Of a stretch of 64,000 nt of DNA, positions 1 to 10,123 are shown piece by piece. This stretch comes from RYN-230 sp963770535 (lineage in GTDB: Bacteria; Actinomycetota; Actinomycetes; Streptosporangiales; Streptosporangiaceae): NCBI GenBank assembly GCA_963770535.1, contig CAVYPZ010000007.1, positions 124,001-188,000 of the forward strand. The letters run 5' to 3'. A model generated the notes under the pieces. That model had not been told where the DNA came from and did not search any database. It saw only the letters and a list, made by a program, of their open reading frames with translations. Made by a program: the position numbers and the translations under genes. Numbering within the stretch: position 1 is the stretch's first letter; each line of letters opens with the position of its first letter.

Positions 1-564
1 TTCCAGCTTCAGGTACCCGCCCGCCCGGTTCCCCGCGGCCGCCGGGATGACCGCCTCGATGGCGATCTCGTCGGGCTCCAGGACGTTCTCGAACGGGCCG
101 GTGACGAAGTCGGCGACCGGGATGGTGCGCCGGCCGCGCGGGCCCTGGGCCACCACGGACCCGCCCAGCGCCAGCAGCACGGAGGCCCAGTCACCCTGCG
201 GGTCCGCGTGGCACAGCGAGCCGACCAGCGTGCCCCGGGTGCGCACGATGGGGTCGGCGATCAGCGGCGCCGCCGCGGCCATGGTCGGCTGCGACTCCTT
301 CAGCAGGGTCGAGCGCTCCAGGTCGGCGTGCCGGCACAGCGCCCCGACGCGCAGCGTCCCGTCCGGGTCGGCGCGGTGGTAGCCGAGGCCGGGCACGTTG
401 TTGATGTCCACCACGAGTTCCGGCGAGGCGAAGCGCAGCTTCATCAGCGGGACCAGGCTCTGGCCGCCGGCCAGCACCTTGGCGTAGTCCCCGCCGTCAC
501 GCAGCGTGGCGATGGCCTCGTCGAGGGAACGCGGTGCCTCGTAGCGGAACCGGGACGGGTACAT
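1..564 (-). CDS. Partial FAD-binding (medium) subunit of a molybdenum hydroxylase, CoxM-like
   Basis: The reading frame starts at an ATG at 564 behind GGAGG and runs off the left edge, so only about 188 N-terminal residues are visible. It begins MYPSRFRYEAPRSLDEAIAT and continues with an FAD-binding AGGQSLVPLMKLR motif and the second flavin motif TRGTLVGSLCHADP. These are the two signatures of the FAD_binding_5 family (CO dehydrogenase or xanthine dehydrogenase medium subunit). It would pass electrons from an iron-sulfur subunit to an acceptor. It is clearly related to the complete coxM at 2128 but is a separate gene facing the other way. The remaining subunits presumably lie left of the window, so it could belong to a form II cox-like or another hydroxylase operon. 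Confidence 0.88.
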   Translation of the reverse strand, partial: MYPSRFRYEAPRSLDEAIATLRDGGDYAKVLAGGQSLVPLMKLRFASPELVVDINNVPGLGYHRADPDGTLRVGALCRHADLERSTLLKESQPTMAAAAPLIADPIVRTRGTLVGSLCHADPQGDWASVLLALGGSVVAQGPRGRRTIPVADFVTGPFENVLEPDEIAIEAVIPAAAGNRAGGYLKLE

Positions 565-621
565 CCGATCCTCCAGTGTCCTGTCCGGACGGCACTGCCG
601 CGCCGAACGCCGGCTCGTGGT

Positions 622-987
622 TCACTCGTCGTCACCGGCGGTCACGGGCGCCTCGCCAGCCACGGCGCCGGCGGCAGGAGCACCGCCATCCGTCGCACCG
701 ATGGTGGTGGCAGCAGGCCCGCCGGGGCTTCGTTGCGGTGAATTTTCCGGATCAGCCACCGCGACGGGAAGCGTGTCCTCCTCCGGGTCCGGGCGCGGCT
801 CCTGATGGGGCGGCCAGGGCCCGGCGACCGGCTGGCCAGCGATCTTCAGGTAGTCGATGAGCTGCGGCCAGGCCCACACCGTGGGGCTCTTGCCCTCTTT
901 CGGGGCGTTCTCGACCAGTTCGTACAGGCGCGGGTTGCCGCGGCTATGCCCGTCGGATTCGATCCGCATCAGCCCACTCCTGCCCAT
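622..987 (-). CDS. Unrecognised 121-residue protein between LysR and coxM-like genes
   Basis: The ATG at 987 is preceded by AAGGA at good spacing and the TGA is at 622-624, only 57 bases before the start of the coxM-like gene, so the two are probably cotranscribed. The N-terminal half has a conserved-looking part (GNPRLYELVENAPKEGK, then a WAWPQLIDYLKIAGQPVAGPW-type segment). The C-terminal half is a low-complexity Pro/Ala/Gly/Thr/Asp tail. No signal peptide or membrane helix is evident. I do not recognise the family. An in-frame ATG at 1017 lacks a ribosome site. Position suggests a role connected with the molybdenum hydroxylase genes to its left, but that is inference only. Confidence 0.6.
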   Translation of the reverse strand: MGRSGLMRIESDGHSRGNPRLYELVENAPKEGKSPTVWAWPQLIDYLKIAGQPVAGPWPPHQEPRPDPEEDTLPVAVADPENSPQRSPGGPAATTIGATDGGAPAAGAVAGEAPVTAGDDE

Positions 988-1103
988 GGCGTCCTTGCCC
1001 TGTGAGGTGCGCCTCATGATCCGGCAGCCGCCTGGCGTGCGCAATACGGGAATAAGTGCTTGCTTAACTGCCAGGCCAGGGCTGTCCGGACAGGTGGGCT
1101 GGG

Positions 1104-2051
1104 CTAGCTCCAGATCGTCACGTAGACCGGCGGCCGGAACCGCGACGGCGGGACACCGGCGGTGGGCGCGCGCATCAGCTGCATGGCCTCGGGCGTGGTC
1201 AGGAAGCGGCGCAGCGCGCTGGCCACGGTGCTGCGGTGCTGGCGCTCCAGCAGCATCACCTGCCAGCACCCCTCCACCGGCGTGCCCGGCACGTCCACCA
1301 GGGACAGCTCCCCGCGGCGCAGCTGCTGGGTGACGAGGTGCTCGACGGCCGGCGCGACCCCGGCCCCGTCGGCGGCCGCGGCCCAGGCGGCGGTCTGGTT
1401 AGGGAACACCCCGATCATGCCCTCGGGGATCCGCAGCGCCGCGAGCAGCTGCCCCGTGTCGCTCTGCGGGTCGGTGCCGGACGGGTCCACCAGCCACCGC
1501 CATTGCTGCGGGCTGCCGCGCAGCCGTGACTGCCCGGCGGTGACCACGACCAGGCGGTAACGGAAGATCGGCTCGCTCACGACCGGCAGGCTCGGGTCAC
1601 CGGGCACGGCAGGGCCGATGGCCACGTCGGCCAGCCGGTTGCCGACCAGCACCGCCATCTCGTGGGTGACGGCCATCCCGGAGGACACCTCCAGCGGCCC
1701 GGCGAAGCGCCGCCGGAACGCTTCGGTCAGCGGGCTGGCCACGAACTCGGCGAACGTCGGTGACGCCACCACGCGCAGCTGCTCCGGGGCGCCCTGGGCG
1801 GCCCGGACCGCGGCGTGCGCCTCGGCGCCGAGGACCACGATCTGCGAGGCGGTGGCCAGCAGCCGGGAGCCGCCCGCGGTCAGCGTCATCCCGTTGGGGC
1901 CGCGGCTGACCAGCTGGTCGCCGAGGTGCTGGCGCAGGGCGGTCAGCGCCTGCGAGACCGCGGACTCGCTGACGCCGAGCGCGTTCGCGGCGGAGGTCAC
2001 CGAGCCGAGCCGGGCGACCAGCACGAACGCGTTGAGCTGTGTGAGAGTCAT
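1104..2051 (-). CDS. LysR-family transcriptional regulator (CutR-like)
   Basis: A 315-residue LysR protein. It has an N-terminal winged helix-turn-helix (MTLTQLNAFVLVARLGSVTS, then AANALGVSESAVSQAL and a TAGGSRLL wing) followed by a periplasmic-binding-protein-like effector domain of normal length. The start at 2051 is chosen because homologues begin at this MTLTQL methionine; the frame extends 26 residues further upstream without resemblance. It is transcribed divergently from coxMSL with a 76-bp gap. LysR regulators next to aerobic CO dehydrogenase genes (CutR of mycobacteria) activate them, and the same role is inferred here. A role in the left-hand hydroxylase operon is also possible. Confidence 0.88.
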   Translation of the reverse strand: MTLTQLNAFVLVARLGSVTSAANALGVSESAVSQALTALRQHLGDQLVSRGPNGMTLTAGGSRLLATASQIVVLGAEAHAAVRAAQGAPEQLRVVASPTFAEFVASPLTEAFRRRFAGPLEVSSGMAVTHEMAVLVGNRLADVAIGPAVPGDPSLPVVSEPIFRYRLVVVTAGQSRLRGSPQQWRWLVDPSGTDPQSDTGQLLAALRIPEGMIGVFPNQTAAWAAAADGAGVAPAVEHLVTQQLRRGELSLVDVPGTPVEGCWQVMLLERQHRSTVASALRRFLTTPEAMQLMRAPTAGVPPSRFRPPVYVTIWS

Positions 2052-2127
2052 GGTTAGCTCGATTATTACCGCTTGCCGGACATCCTCGTAAACTGCGCAG
2101 ACAGCGGGTTGACCCGAGGGAGAGTGC
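2052..2127. promoter_or_regulatory. Divergent promoter region between LysR regulator and coxM
   Basis: These 76 bases separate the two divergent starts, so both promoters and the LysR operator must lie here or run into the coding ends. The stretch around 2056-2070 is A/T-richer than its surroundings, as expected of a LysR-type site. A GAGGGAGAG sequence just before 2128 is the coxM ribosome-binding site. I could not define convincing -35/-10 pairs. Confidence 0.45.
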
Positions 2128-3063
2128 ATGCAGGTTCCGGCCTACGTCGAGTACGAGAAGGCCACCAGCGTCGCGCACGCCCTCGCCCTGCTGGAGCGGT
2201 TCGGTCCGGAGGCGCGCATCCTGGCGGGCGGGCACAGCCTCATCCCGATGATGAAGCTGCGGCTGGCCCAGCCGGAGACCCTGATCGACATCAACGGGCT
2301 CACCGAGCTGTCCTTTCTCACGGTGGCCGGCGGCGAGCTGCGGATCGGCGCAATGACCAGGCACGCGCAGCTGCTCGGCTCGGCCGGGGCCGCCCGGCAC
2401 TTCGCGATCCTGCACGACGCGGAGCAGGTGATCGCCGACCCGGTGGTGCGGAACTGGGGCACGGTGGGCGGCTCCCTGTGCCAGGCCGACCCGTCGGAGG
2501 ACCTGTCGGCGGCGTTCGCCGCGCTCAAGGCGACGATGGTCATCGCGCACGCCCGCGGCACCAGGACGGTGCCGGCCCGGGACTTCCACACCGGGCCGTA
2601 TGAGACCGTCGTCGGGCCGGCCGAGATCCTGACCGAGATCCGGATCACGATCCGGCCCGGCGGCGGCAGCGCGTACGAGAAGGTCGGGCGCCGCGCCGGC
2701 GACTGGCCGGTGGCCGCGGCCGGGTCAGCCCTGTGGCTGGACGGCGGCCCGGGCGGCGGCACCATCGCCGACGCGGGCATCGGGCTGACCGCCGTGGGCG
2801 CGCCGCATTTCTCGGCGGCGGAGGCTGAGGACTTCCTGCGTGGCGCCCCCGCCACGCAGGAGAGCTTCGCCCGGGCCGGGGAGCTGGCCGCCGCGTCGTG
2901 CCGCCCCGTGTCCGACCAGCGTGGCCCGGCTGACTACAAGCGCCACCTGGCCTGCGAGCTCACGATCCGGTCGCTGCGCCGGGCGCTGGCGCGCGCCGGC
3001 CGGGCCCGCGGGCAGCAGCCTGGCGGGGGTGTGCCAGGCGGCGCCCCGCGGGACGCGGGCTGA
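2128..3063 (+). CDS. coxM: Aerobic carbon monoxide dehydrogenase, medium FAD subunit CoxM
   Basis: A 311-residue FAD-binding subunit of Mo-Cu CO dehydrogenase. Flavin motifs AGGHSLIPMMKLR (about residues 33-45) and NWGTVGGSLCQADPSEDL (about 109-126) are both present. The C-terminal CO_deh_flav_C domain follows (TEIRITIRP, then SAYEKVGRRAGDWPVAAAG), and the length is normal for the family, with a short Gly/Pro tail. It transfers electrons from the CoxS clusters to the quinone or other acceptor at the inner face of the membrane. It is the first gene of a coxM-coxS-coxL-coxD-coxE run; the M-S-L order and CoxL signature identify form I. Confidence 0.94.
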   Translation: MQVPAYVEYEKATSVAHALALLERFGPEARILAGGHSLIPMMKLRLAQPETLIDINGLTELSFLTVAGGELRIGAMTRHAQLLGSAGAARHFAILHDAEQVIADPVVRNWGTVGGSLCQADPSEDLSAAFAALKATMVIAHARGTRTVPARDFHTGPYETVVGPAEILTEIRITIRPGGGSAYEKVGRRAGDWPVAAAGSALWLDGGPGGGTIADAGIGLTAVGAPHFSAAEAEDFLRGAPATQESFARAGELAAASCRPVSDQRGPADYKRHLACELTIRSLRRALARAGRARGQQPGGGVPGGAPRDAG

Positions 3064-3074
3064 GCACAGGCCAT

Positions 3075-3568
3075 ATGCAGATAACGATGACCGTGAACGG
3101 GGTCAGCCACACCAGGGATGTGGAGGCCCGGCTGCTGCTGATCCATTTCCTGCGTGATGAGCTCGGGCTGACCGGGTCGCACTGGGGGTGCGACACCTCC
3201 AACTGCGGGGCCTGCGTGGTCTGGCTGGACGAGACGCCGGTGAAGTCGTGCACGGTGCTGGCGGCCATGGCCGACGGGCACCGGGTGCGCACGGTCGAGG
3301 ACCTGGCCCGCGGCAGCCAGCTGGACCCGGTCCAGCAGGGCTTCGCGGAGTGCCACGGGCTGCAGTGCGGGTTCTGCACGCCGGGCATGATGATGACAGC
3401 CCGGTGGCTGCTGGACCATCATCCGGATCCGAGCGCCGCGGAGATCCGCGAGGCCCTGTCCGGCCAGCTGTGCCGGTGCACCGGGTACGAGAACATCGTG
3501 CGCTCGGTCCAGTGGGCCAGCCAGCACGGGCCCGGCGGCCACGGGCCCGGCGAGCACGCGGAGGACTG

Positions 3569-3569
<1 letters not shown>
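3075..3569 (+). CDS. coxS: Aerobic carbon monoxide dehydrogenase, small 2Fe-2S subunit CoxS
   Basis: A 164-residue iron-sulfur subunit. The plant-type 2Fe-2S cluster ligands are Cys39, Cys44, Cys47 and Cys59 (GCDTSNCGACVVWLDE then KSCTV). The second, all-alpha cluster uses Cys98, Cys101, Cys133 and Cys135 (LQCGFCTPGMM and LCRCTGYENI). All eight ligands are intact. The start is 12 bases after coxM ends, and the TGA overlaps the coxL ATG (ATGA at 3567-3571 region), so the three subunits are translationally coupled. The subunit conducts electrons from the molybdopterin site in CoxL to FAD in CoxM. Confidence 0.95.
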
Positions 3570-5948
<2,379 letters not shown>

Positions 5949-5990
5949 CGGATGATGGAGCCATGCCCGTTAGCGACCGGAAGACAGGTA

Positions 5991-6881
5991 ATGAGTGATC
6001 TTGCCGGGCGGCTGCCTGACGTCGCCACGCTCGTCCGCGATCTGGACGCCGCCGGGTACCTGACCGACCAGCCGCTGGGCACGGCACTGTTCCTGGCCGC
6101 CCGGATGGGCCAGCCGATCCTGCTTGAGGGCGAGCCCGGGGTCGGGAAGACCGAGGCGGCCAAGGCCCTCGCGTCCATCCTGGACACCCCGCTGATCCGG
6201 CTGCAGTGTTACGAGGGGCTGACCGCTGCCGAGGCCCTGTACGAATGGAACTACCCGCGCCAGCTGCTCGCGATCCGGCTGGCCGAGTCCCGCGGCGAGA
6301 CGCTCCGCGACGCCGACCTGTTCAGCGCCGACTACCTGCTGGCCCGGCCGTTGCTGGCCGCGCTGGACCATCCTGGCCCGCGGCCCGCGGTGCTGCTGAT
6401 CGACGAGGTGGACCGGGGCGACGACGAGTTCGAGGCGTTCCTGTTCGAGCTGCTCGCCGAGTCCGCGGTGACGATCCCGGAGCTCGGCACCCGGCGGGCC
6501 GCGCTGCCGCCGGTCGTGGTGCTGACCTCCAACCGGACCCGCGATCTGCACGACGCGCTGAAGCGGCGCTGCCTCTACCACTGGATTGAGTACCCCGCCA
6601 CCGAGCGGGTCGCGGCCATCATCCGCCGCCGGGTGCCCGCCGCGGCGGAACCGCTGGCCGGCCAGGTGGCCCGGGGCATCGCCCGACTCAGGGATCTTGA
6701 CCTGGCCAAGCCGCCCGGCGTGGCCGAGGCCATCAGCTGGGCGGAGGCCCTGGTCGTGCTGGGTGCGGACCGGCTGGACGAGACGGTGGCGGCCCGGACC
6801 GCGGGCGTGGTGCTGAAGTACTCCGAGGATCTGCAGGTCCTCCGCGCTGCCGGGTTCGCCGCGGCGGCCGGTGATGACTGA
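5991..6881 (+). CDS. coxD: MoxR-type AAA+ ATPase CoxD, CO dehydrogenase maturation
   Basis: A 296-residue AAA+ ATPase. Walker A GEPGVGKT is at residues 47-54, Walker B is LLIDEVDRGDDEF, and sensor-like VVLTSNRTRDLHDALKRRC follows. CoxD is a chaperone-like ATPase needed to build the Cu-S-Mo centre of CoxL in Oligotropha, acting with the VWA protein CoxE. The start at 5991 (MSDLAGRL) fits family N-termini better than an in-frame upstream start at 5952. The 3' end overlaps the coxE start, indicating coupled translation. Confidence 0.9.
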   Translation: MSDLAGRLPDVATLVRDLDAAGYLTDQPLGTALFLAARMGQPILLEGEPGVGKTEAAKALASILDTPLIRLQCYEGLTAAEALYEWNYPRQLLAIRLAESRGETLRDADLFSADYLLARPLLAALDHPGPRPAVLLIDEVDRGDDEFEAFLFELLAESAVTIPELGTRRAALPPVVVLTSNRTRDLHDALKRRCLYHWIEYPATERVAAIIRRRVPAAAEPLAGQVARGIARLRDLDLAKPPGVAEAISWAEALVVLGADRLDETVAARTAGVVLKYSEDLQVLRAAGFAAAAGDD

Positions 6882-8148
6882 GGCGGCCAACGGGGACCGC
6901 GTCCCGGACGACCTGGCGCTGGTCGCCGCCCGGCTCGGCACGGGACTGCGGGAGGCGGGGGTGCCGGCCGACCCGGGCCGCTGTGAGCGGTTCGCCCGCG
7001 CCGTCCCGCTGGTGCGGCCGGCCACCCGCTACGAGCTCTACCTGTGCGCCCTGGCCACGTTCACCTCCAGCCCGGATCAGGCCGGGACCGTGCAGCAGGT
7101 GTTCCGCGACCTGTTCGGCCCGGCAGGCGGTCGCGACGCCGGCCCGGACGGCCCTGACCAGCCCGGCCCGCCGGCCCGGCCGGCCGCGGACGACCTGCTG
7201 GCCGAGGCCGCCCGGGCCGCGCAGGACCACCCGGCCACGCCACCCGGTGGCCCTGTCAGCGGCGAAGCCGGCGACGACCCGGAACCAGGCCCCGGCGAGC
7301 CGGAGACCGCCCGCGCGGCCCTGGCCAGCCGGGCGGAGCGGCTGGCGGGCACGGATTTCGCCGAGCTGACCCCGGCTGAGCTCCAGGACCTGGCCGGCCT
7401 GATGAGAGAGCTGACCCTGGCCGTCCCGCTCCGCCGCTCCCGCCGCGAGCGCCCGGCGGCCCGGGGCCGCCGGACCGACCTGCGCAGCACGCTGCGTCAC
7501 GCCCGGCGCACCGGCGGCCACCCGCTCCGGCTGGCCCGCCGGACCCCCGCCCTGCGGCCCCGCCAGCTGATCGTCCTGTGCGACATCTCGGGGTCGATGG
7601 AACCCTACGCGCGGGCCATGCTTCAGCTGCTGTACTGCGCGGCAGGCGGCGCCGAGGCGGAAGTGTTCACGTTCGCCACCAGGCTGACCCGGCTCACCCG
7701 GGCGCTGGCGCACATGCCACCCGAGCAGGCCCTGCAGCGAGCCGGCCAGGCCGCTCCCGACTGGCTCGGCGGGACCCGCATCGGAGCCTCACTGAAGGAG
7801 TTCAATGACACCCTGGGCCGTCCCGGCCTGGCCAGGGGAGCCGTCGTCGTGATCATCTCGGACGGCTGGGACACCGGGGAGCCGGCCGACCTGCGCCGCG
7901 AGATGCAGCGGCTGTCCCGGGTCGCGCACCGGATCATCTGGGTCAACCCCCGGACCAAGAGCGAGCAGTACCGCCCGCTGGCCGGCGGGATGGCCGCGGC
8001 CTGGCCGTACTGCGACGCGGTGCTGAGTGCGCACTCCCTGCACGCGCTGCACGAACTGACGGCGGCCCTGGCCCGGCCAGGCCGGCACCGTGCCTGGTCC
8101 CGCGACGGCACCCGCGGCGCCCCCGGTCATCATTCCGGGACGAGTTAG
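6874..8148 (+). CDS. coxE: VWA-domain protein CoxE, CO dehydrogenase maturation
   Basis: A 424-residue protein. The central part is rich in Pro, Ala and Gly, and the C-terminal half is a von Willebrand A domain. The metal-ion-dependent adhesion motif DISGS is at residues 237-241 (CDISGSMEPYARAM), followed by the GGTRIGASL and VVIISDGWDTG strands typical of CoxE/VWA_CoxE proteins. MoxR ATPases and VWA proteins work as pairs, and here coxD and coxE overlap by 8 bases. CoxE is thought to help insert sulfur and copper into the CoxL site. It is the last recognisable gene of the cox operon. Confidence 0.9.
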   Translation: MTEAANGDRVPDDLALVAARLGTGLREAGVPADPGRCERFARAVPLVRPATRYELYLCALATFTSSPDQAGTVQQVFRDLFGPAGGRDAGPDGPDQPGPPARPAADDLLAEAARAAQDHPATPPGGPVSGEAGDDPEPGPGEPETARAALASRAERLAGTDFAELTPAELQDLAGLMRELTLAVPLRRSRRERPAARGRRTDLRSTLRHARRTGGHPLRLARRTPALRPRQLIVLCDISGSMEPYARAMLQLLYCAAGGAEAEVFTFATRLTRLTRALAHMPPEQALQRAGQAAPDWLGGTRIGASLKEFNDTLGRPGLARGAVVVIISDGWDTGEPADLRREMQRLSRVAHRIIWVNPRTKSEQYRPLAGGMAAAWPYCDAVLSAHSLHALHELTAALARPGRHRAWSRDGTRGAPGHHSGTS

Positions 8149-8282
8149 GCAGGCGCCGGCCCGGGCGCCTGCACCACCACGACCGGGCACAGCGAGTAAC
8201 CTGCGAACGCGGGGCGTGGCCGGCCGGCCACCCGGCCCGCTGCCAGCCACGAAGGCCGGCCAGACACGTACTGAGGAGCCAG

Positions 8283-9206
8283 ATGGCCTCCCGGCCCGCC
8301 CGGCTGATGGCCACGGCGGCCCGCGACCTGTGCGGGGCCGCCGTGCTCACCGCGGTGACGTGCGTGCTCGCCAGCTGCTCGGCATCCTCACCACCCCGCG
8401 GCCACGCGTCCTACTCCGGAACCGGGCCATCCGGGGCCTTCACGCCGGCAGGCCTGACGCCGGGCGGAAGGCCGGCCTGGATGATGACGAGGGCCGCCCT
8501 CGGGCAGGTGGTGCCGGACCCCGCGGTGCTGGCCGGGCTGGAACGCTCCCGGGTCCTGGAGATCCTTGCCACCGGCCAGAAGCCTCTCGCCGTGGCCGGG
8601 TCCCAGCCGGTGGTGGGCTTCTCGTCGGCCGCCGAGCTGGATCAGGCGGTGTCGGGGGGCCGGCTGCCGGCCGGGACCGGTGCCCTCCTCTACGACCCGG
8701 AAGCCTGGTCGTTCACGCCGCGCCAGGAGCAACTCGACCCGGCCGCGGCCATGCGGCAGGCGCGGGACGCGGCACACGCGCACGGCCTGGCGCTCATCGT
8801 GGCGCCGGCGCTCAACCTGACCATGGTCCGGCCGCACCCCGCCGGCGGCCCGCGGTGGCGCCAGTTCCTCCAACTGGGCCTGGCCGGGTCAGCCGCTAAG
8901 GCATCGGACGTGCTCGAACTGCAGGCGCAGAGCCTGGAGAGGGATACCGGCACGTACGCCACATTCGTGCGGGAGGCGGCCGCGCAGGCCCGGGCGGCCA
9001 ACCCGCGCGTGGCCATCCTGGCCGGGCTGTCCACCAACCCGCCTGGTGCGGAGGTCACCAGCGGGCAGCTGATTGCCGCGATCCGCGCCACCCGCGGCAT
9101 CGTGGACGGCTACTGGCTCAACATCCCGGACCGCGGGCCGCGCTGCCCGACGTGTAACCCACCGCGACCGGACCTGGGCCGAGCGGTCCTGCGCGCCGTG
9201 CTGTGA
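8283..9206 (+). CDS. Putative secreted lipoprotein of unknown function
   Basis: A 307-residue protein with a lipoprotein signal peptide: a short basic N-terminus, a hydrophobic stretch and a lipobox VLASC with Cys32 as the lipidated residue, so it should sit on the outer face of the membrane. GAGGAG lies 5 bases before the ATG. The mature part contains segments such as LYDPEAWSFTPRQEQ, AAHAHGLALIVAPALNL and GYWLNIPDR, reminiscent of TIM-barrel glycoside-hydrolase-like folds in actinobacterial lipoproteins, but I cannot name a family. A pair of Cys near the C-terminus (CPTC) could form a disulfide. It follows coxE on the same strand after 134 bases. Confidence 0.7.
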   Translation: MASRPARLMATAARDLCGAAVLTAVTCVLASCSASSPPRGHASYSGTGPSGAFTPAGLTPGGRPAWMMTRAALGQVVPDPAVLAGLERSRVLEILATGQKPLAVAGSQPVVGFSSAAELDQAVSGGRLPAGTGALLYDPEAWSFTPRQEQLDPAAAMRQARDAAHAHGLALIVAPALNLTMVRPHPAGGPRWRQFLQLGLAGSAAKASDVLELQAQSLERDTGTYATFVREAAAQARAANPRVAILAGLSTNPPGAEVTSGQLIAAIRATRGIVDGYWLNIPDRGPRCPTCNPPRPDLGRAVLRAVL

Positions 9207-9328
9207 GCGCTGCGAGCTAGTGCCGCGCCGGGCAATGTCCGGGCGGCAGGTGAAGCCGCGTGTGATAACTTCGGCCTGCGCTTGCGCACGGACTGAGGAG
9301 GTGAGACCGATCAACGCTGTTACAGGTC

Positions 9329-9362
9329 GGGGCTCCCTCCCCCGCATGGCCTAGGGAGCCCC
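9329..9362. promoter_or_regulatory. Perfect 10-bp inverted repeat upstream of the hydrolase
   Basis: GGGGCTCCCT at 9329-9338 pairs perfectly with AGGGAGCCCC at 9353-9362 around a 14-base loop. There is no T-run after it, so it is a weak candidate for an intrinsic terminator of the lipoprotein gene. It lies 29 bases before the hydrolase start and may instead be an operator or a leader hairpin. Confidence 0.4.
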
Positions 9363-9391
9363 CGGAAGGCATCCCGAAAGGCTTGACTGCT

Positions 9392-10123
9392 ATGCGTTTC
9401 ATCTCTGAGACGTTGTCCGGCGGCGTCCGCGAACAGCTCTTCACCCTCGGCGAGATCCCCGGCGTGCTGTGGACGCCAGAACACGCCTCCGGTACCCGCC
9501 CGCTGATCCTGATGGGACACGGCGGCGGGCAGCACAAGAAGGCCCCCGGCATCGTGGCCCGTGCGCGCCGTTTCGCAGGCGAGTGCGGTTTCGCTGTCGT
9601 CGCGGCCGACGTGCCCAGCCACGGCGACCGGCCGCAGGACGAGGAGTACGGCCGGATCGCGGCCGGGAACCAGGCCCGCGCCGCGGCCGGAGAGGAACTG
9701 GCTCCGCTGATCGCCCATTTCCAGGCGCGCGTGGCCCGCCAGACCGTCCCGGAATGGCGGGCGGTCCTGGACGCCGTCCAGGAACTCGGCCACGTCGGGG
9801 CCGGCCCGGTGGGCTACTGGGGAATTTCGCTGGGGTGCGGGCTCGGCGTTCCGTTCGTGGCCGCTGAGCCCCGGGTCCGCGCGGCCGTGCTGGGCCTCGG
9901 CGGGGCGCTGGCCTCGGCCGGGGACGCCGCGCGGATTACCGTCCCGGTGGAGTTCCTGGTCCAGTGGGATGACGAGCGGGTGCCGCGGGACCAGAGCCTG
10001 GCGCTGTTCGACGCCCTGGCCTCAGCCGAGAAGACGCTGCACGCCAACCCAGGCAAGCACATGGAGATCCCGCGCTTCGAGGTGGACAGCACGCTGCGGT
10101 TCTTCGCCCGGCACCTCGGCTAA
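9392..10123 (+). CDS. Alpha/beta hydrolase (dienelactone hydrolase-like)
   Basis: A 243-residue alpha/beta hydrolase. The nucleophile elbow is GYWGISLGC (Gly-Ile-Ser-Leu-Gly), an oxyanion-type HGGGQHK loop follows strand 3 (LILMGHGGGQ), an acidic residue lies in VQWDDERVP and a late His in GKHMEIPR, giving a full Ser-Asp-His set. ATG at 9392 is chosen because GAAAGG lies 10 bases ahead; the in-frame TTG at 9383 is too close to it. No signal peptide is seen, so it is cytoplasmic, and the substrate is unknown. Its stop overlaps the stop of the convergent membrane protein by 2 bases. Confidence 0.83.
   Translation: MRFISETLSGGVREQLFTLGEIPGVLWTPEHASGTRPLILMGHGGGQHKKAPGIVARARRFAGECGFAVVAADVPSHGDRPQDEEYGRIAAGNQARAAAGEELAPLIAHFQARVARQTVPEWRAVLDAVQELGHVGAGPVGYWGISLGCGLGVPFVAAEPRVRAAVLGLGGALASAGDAARITVPVEFLVQWDDERVPRDQSLALFDALASAEKTLHANPGKHMEIPRFEVDSTLRFFARHLG

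Noticed and set aside
3188..3568. Open frame extending coxL about 127 codons upstream
   Set aside because: It is the out-of-frame reading of coxS; the coxL family start is MSAGADP at 3569, coupled to the coxS stop.
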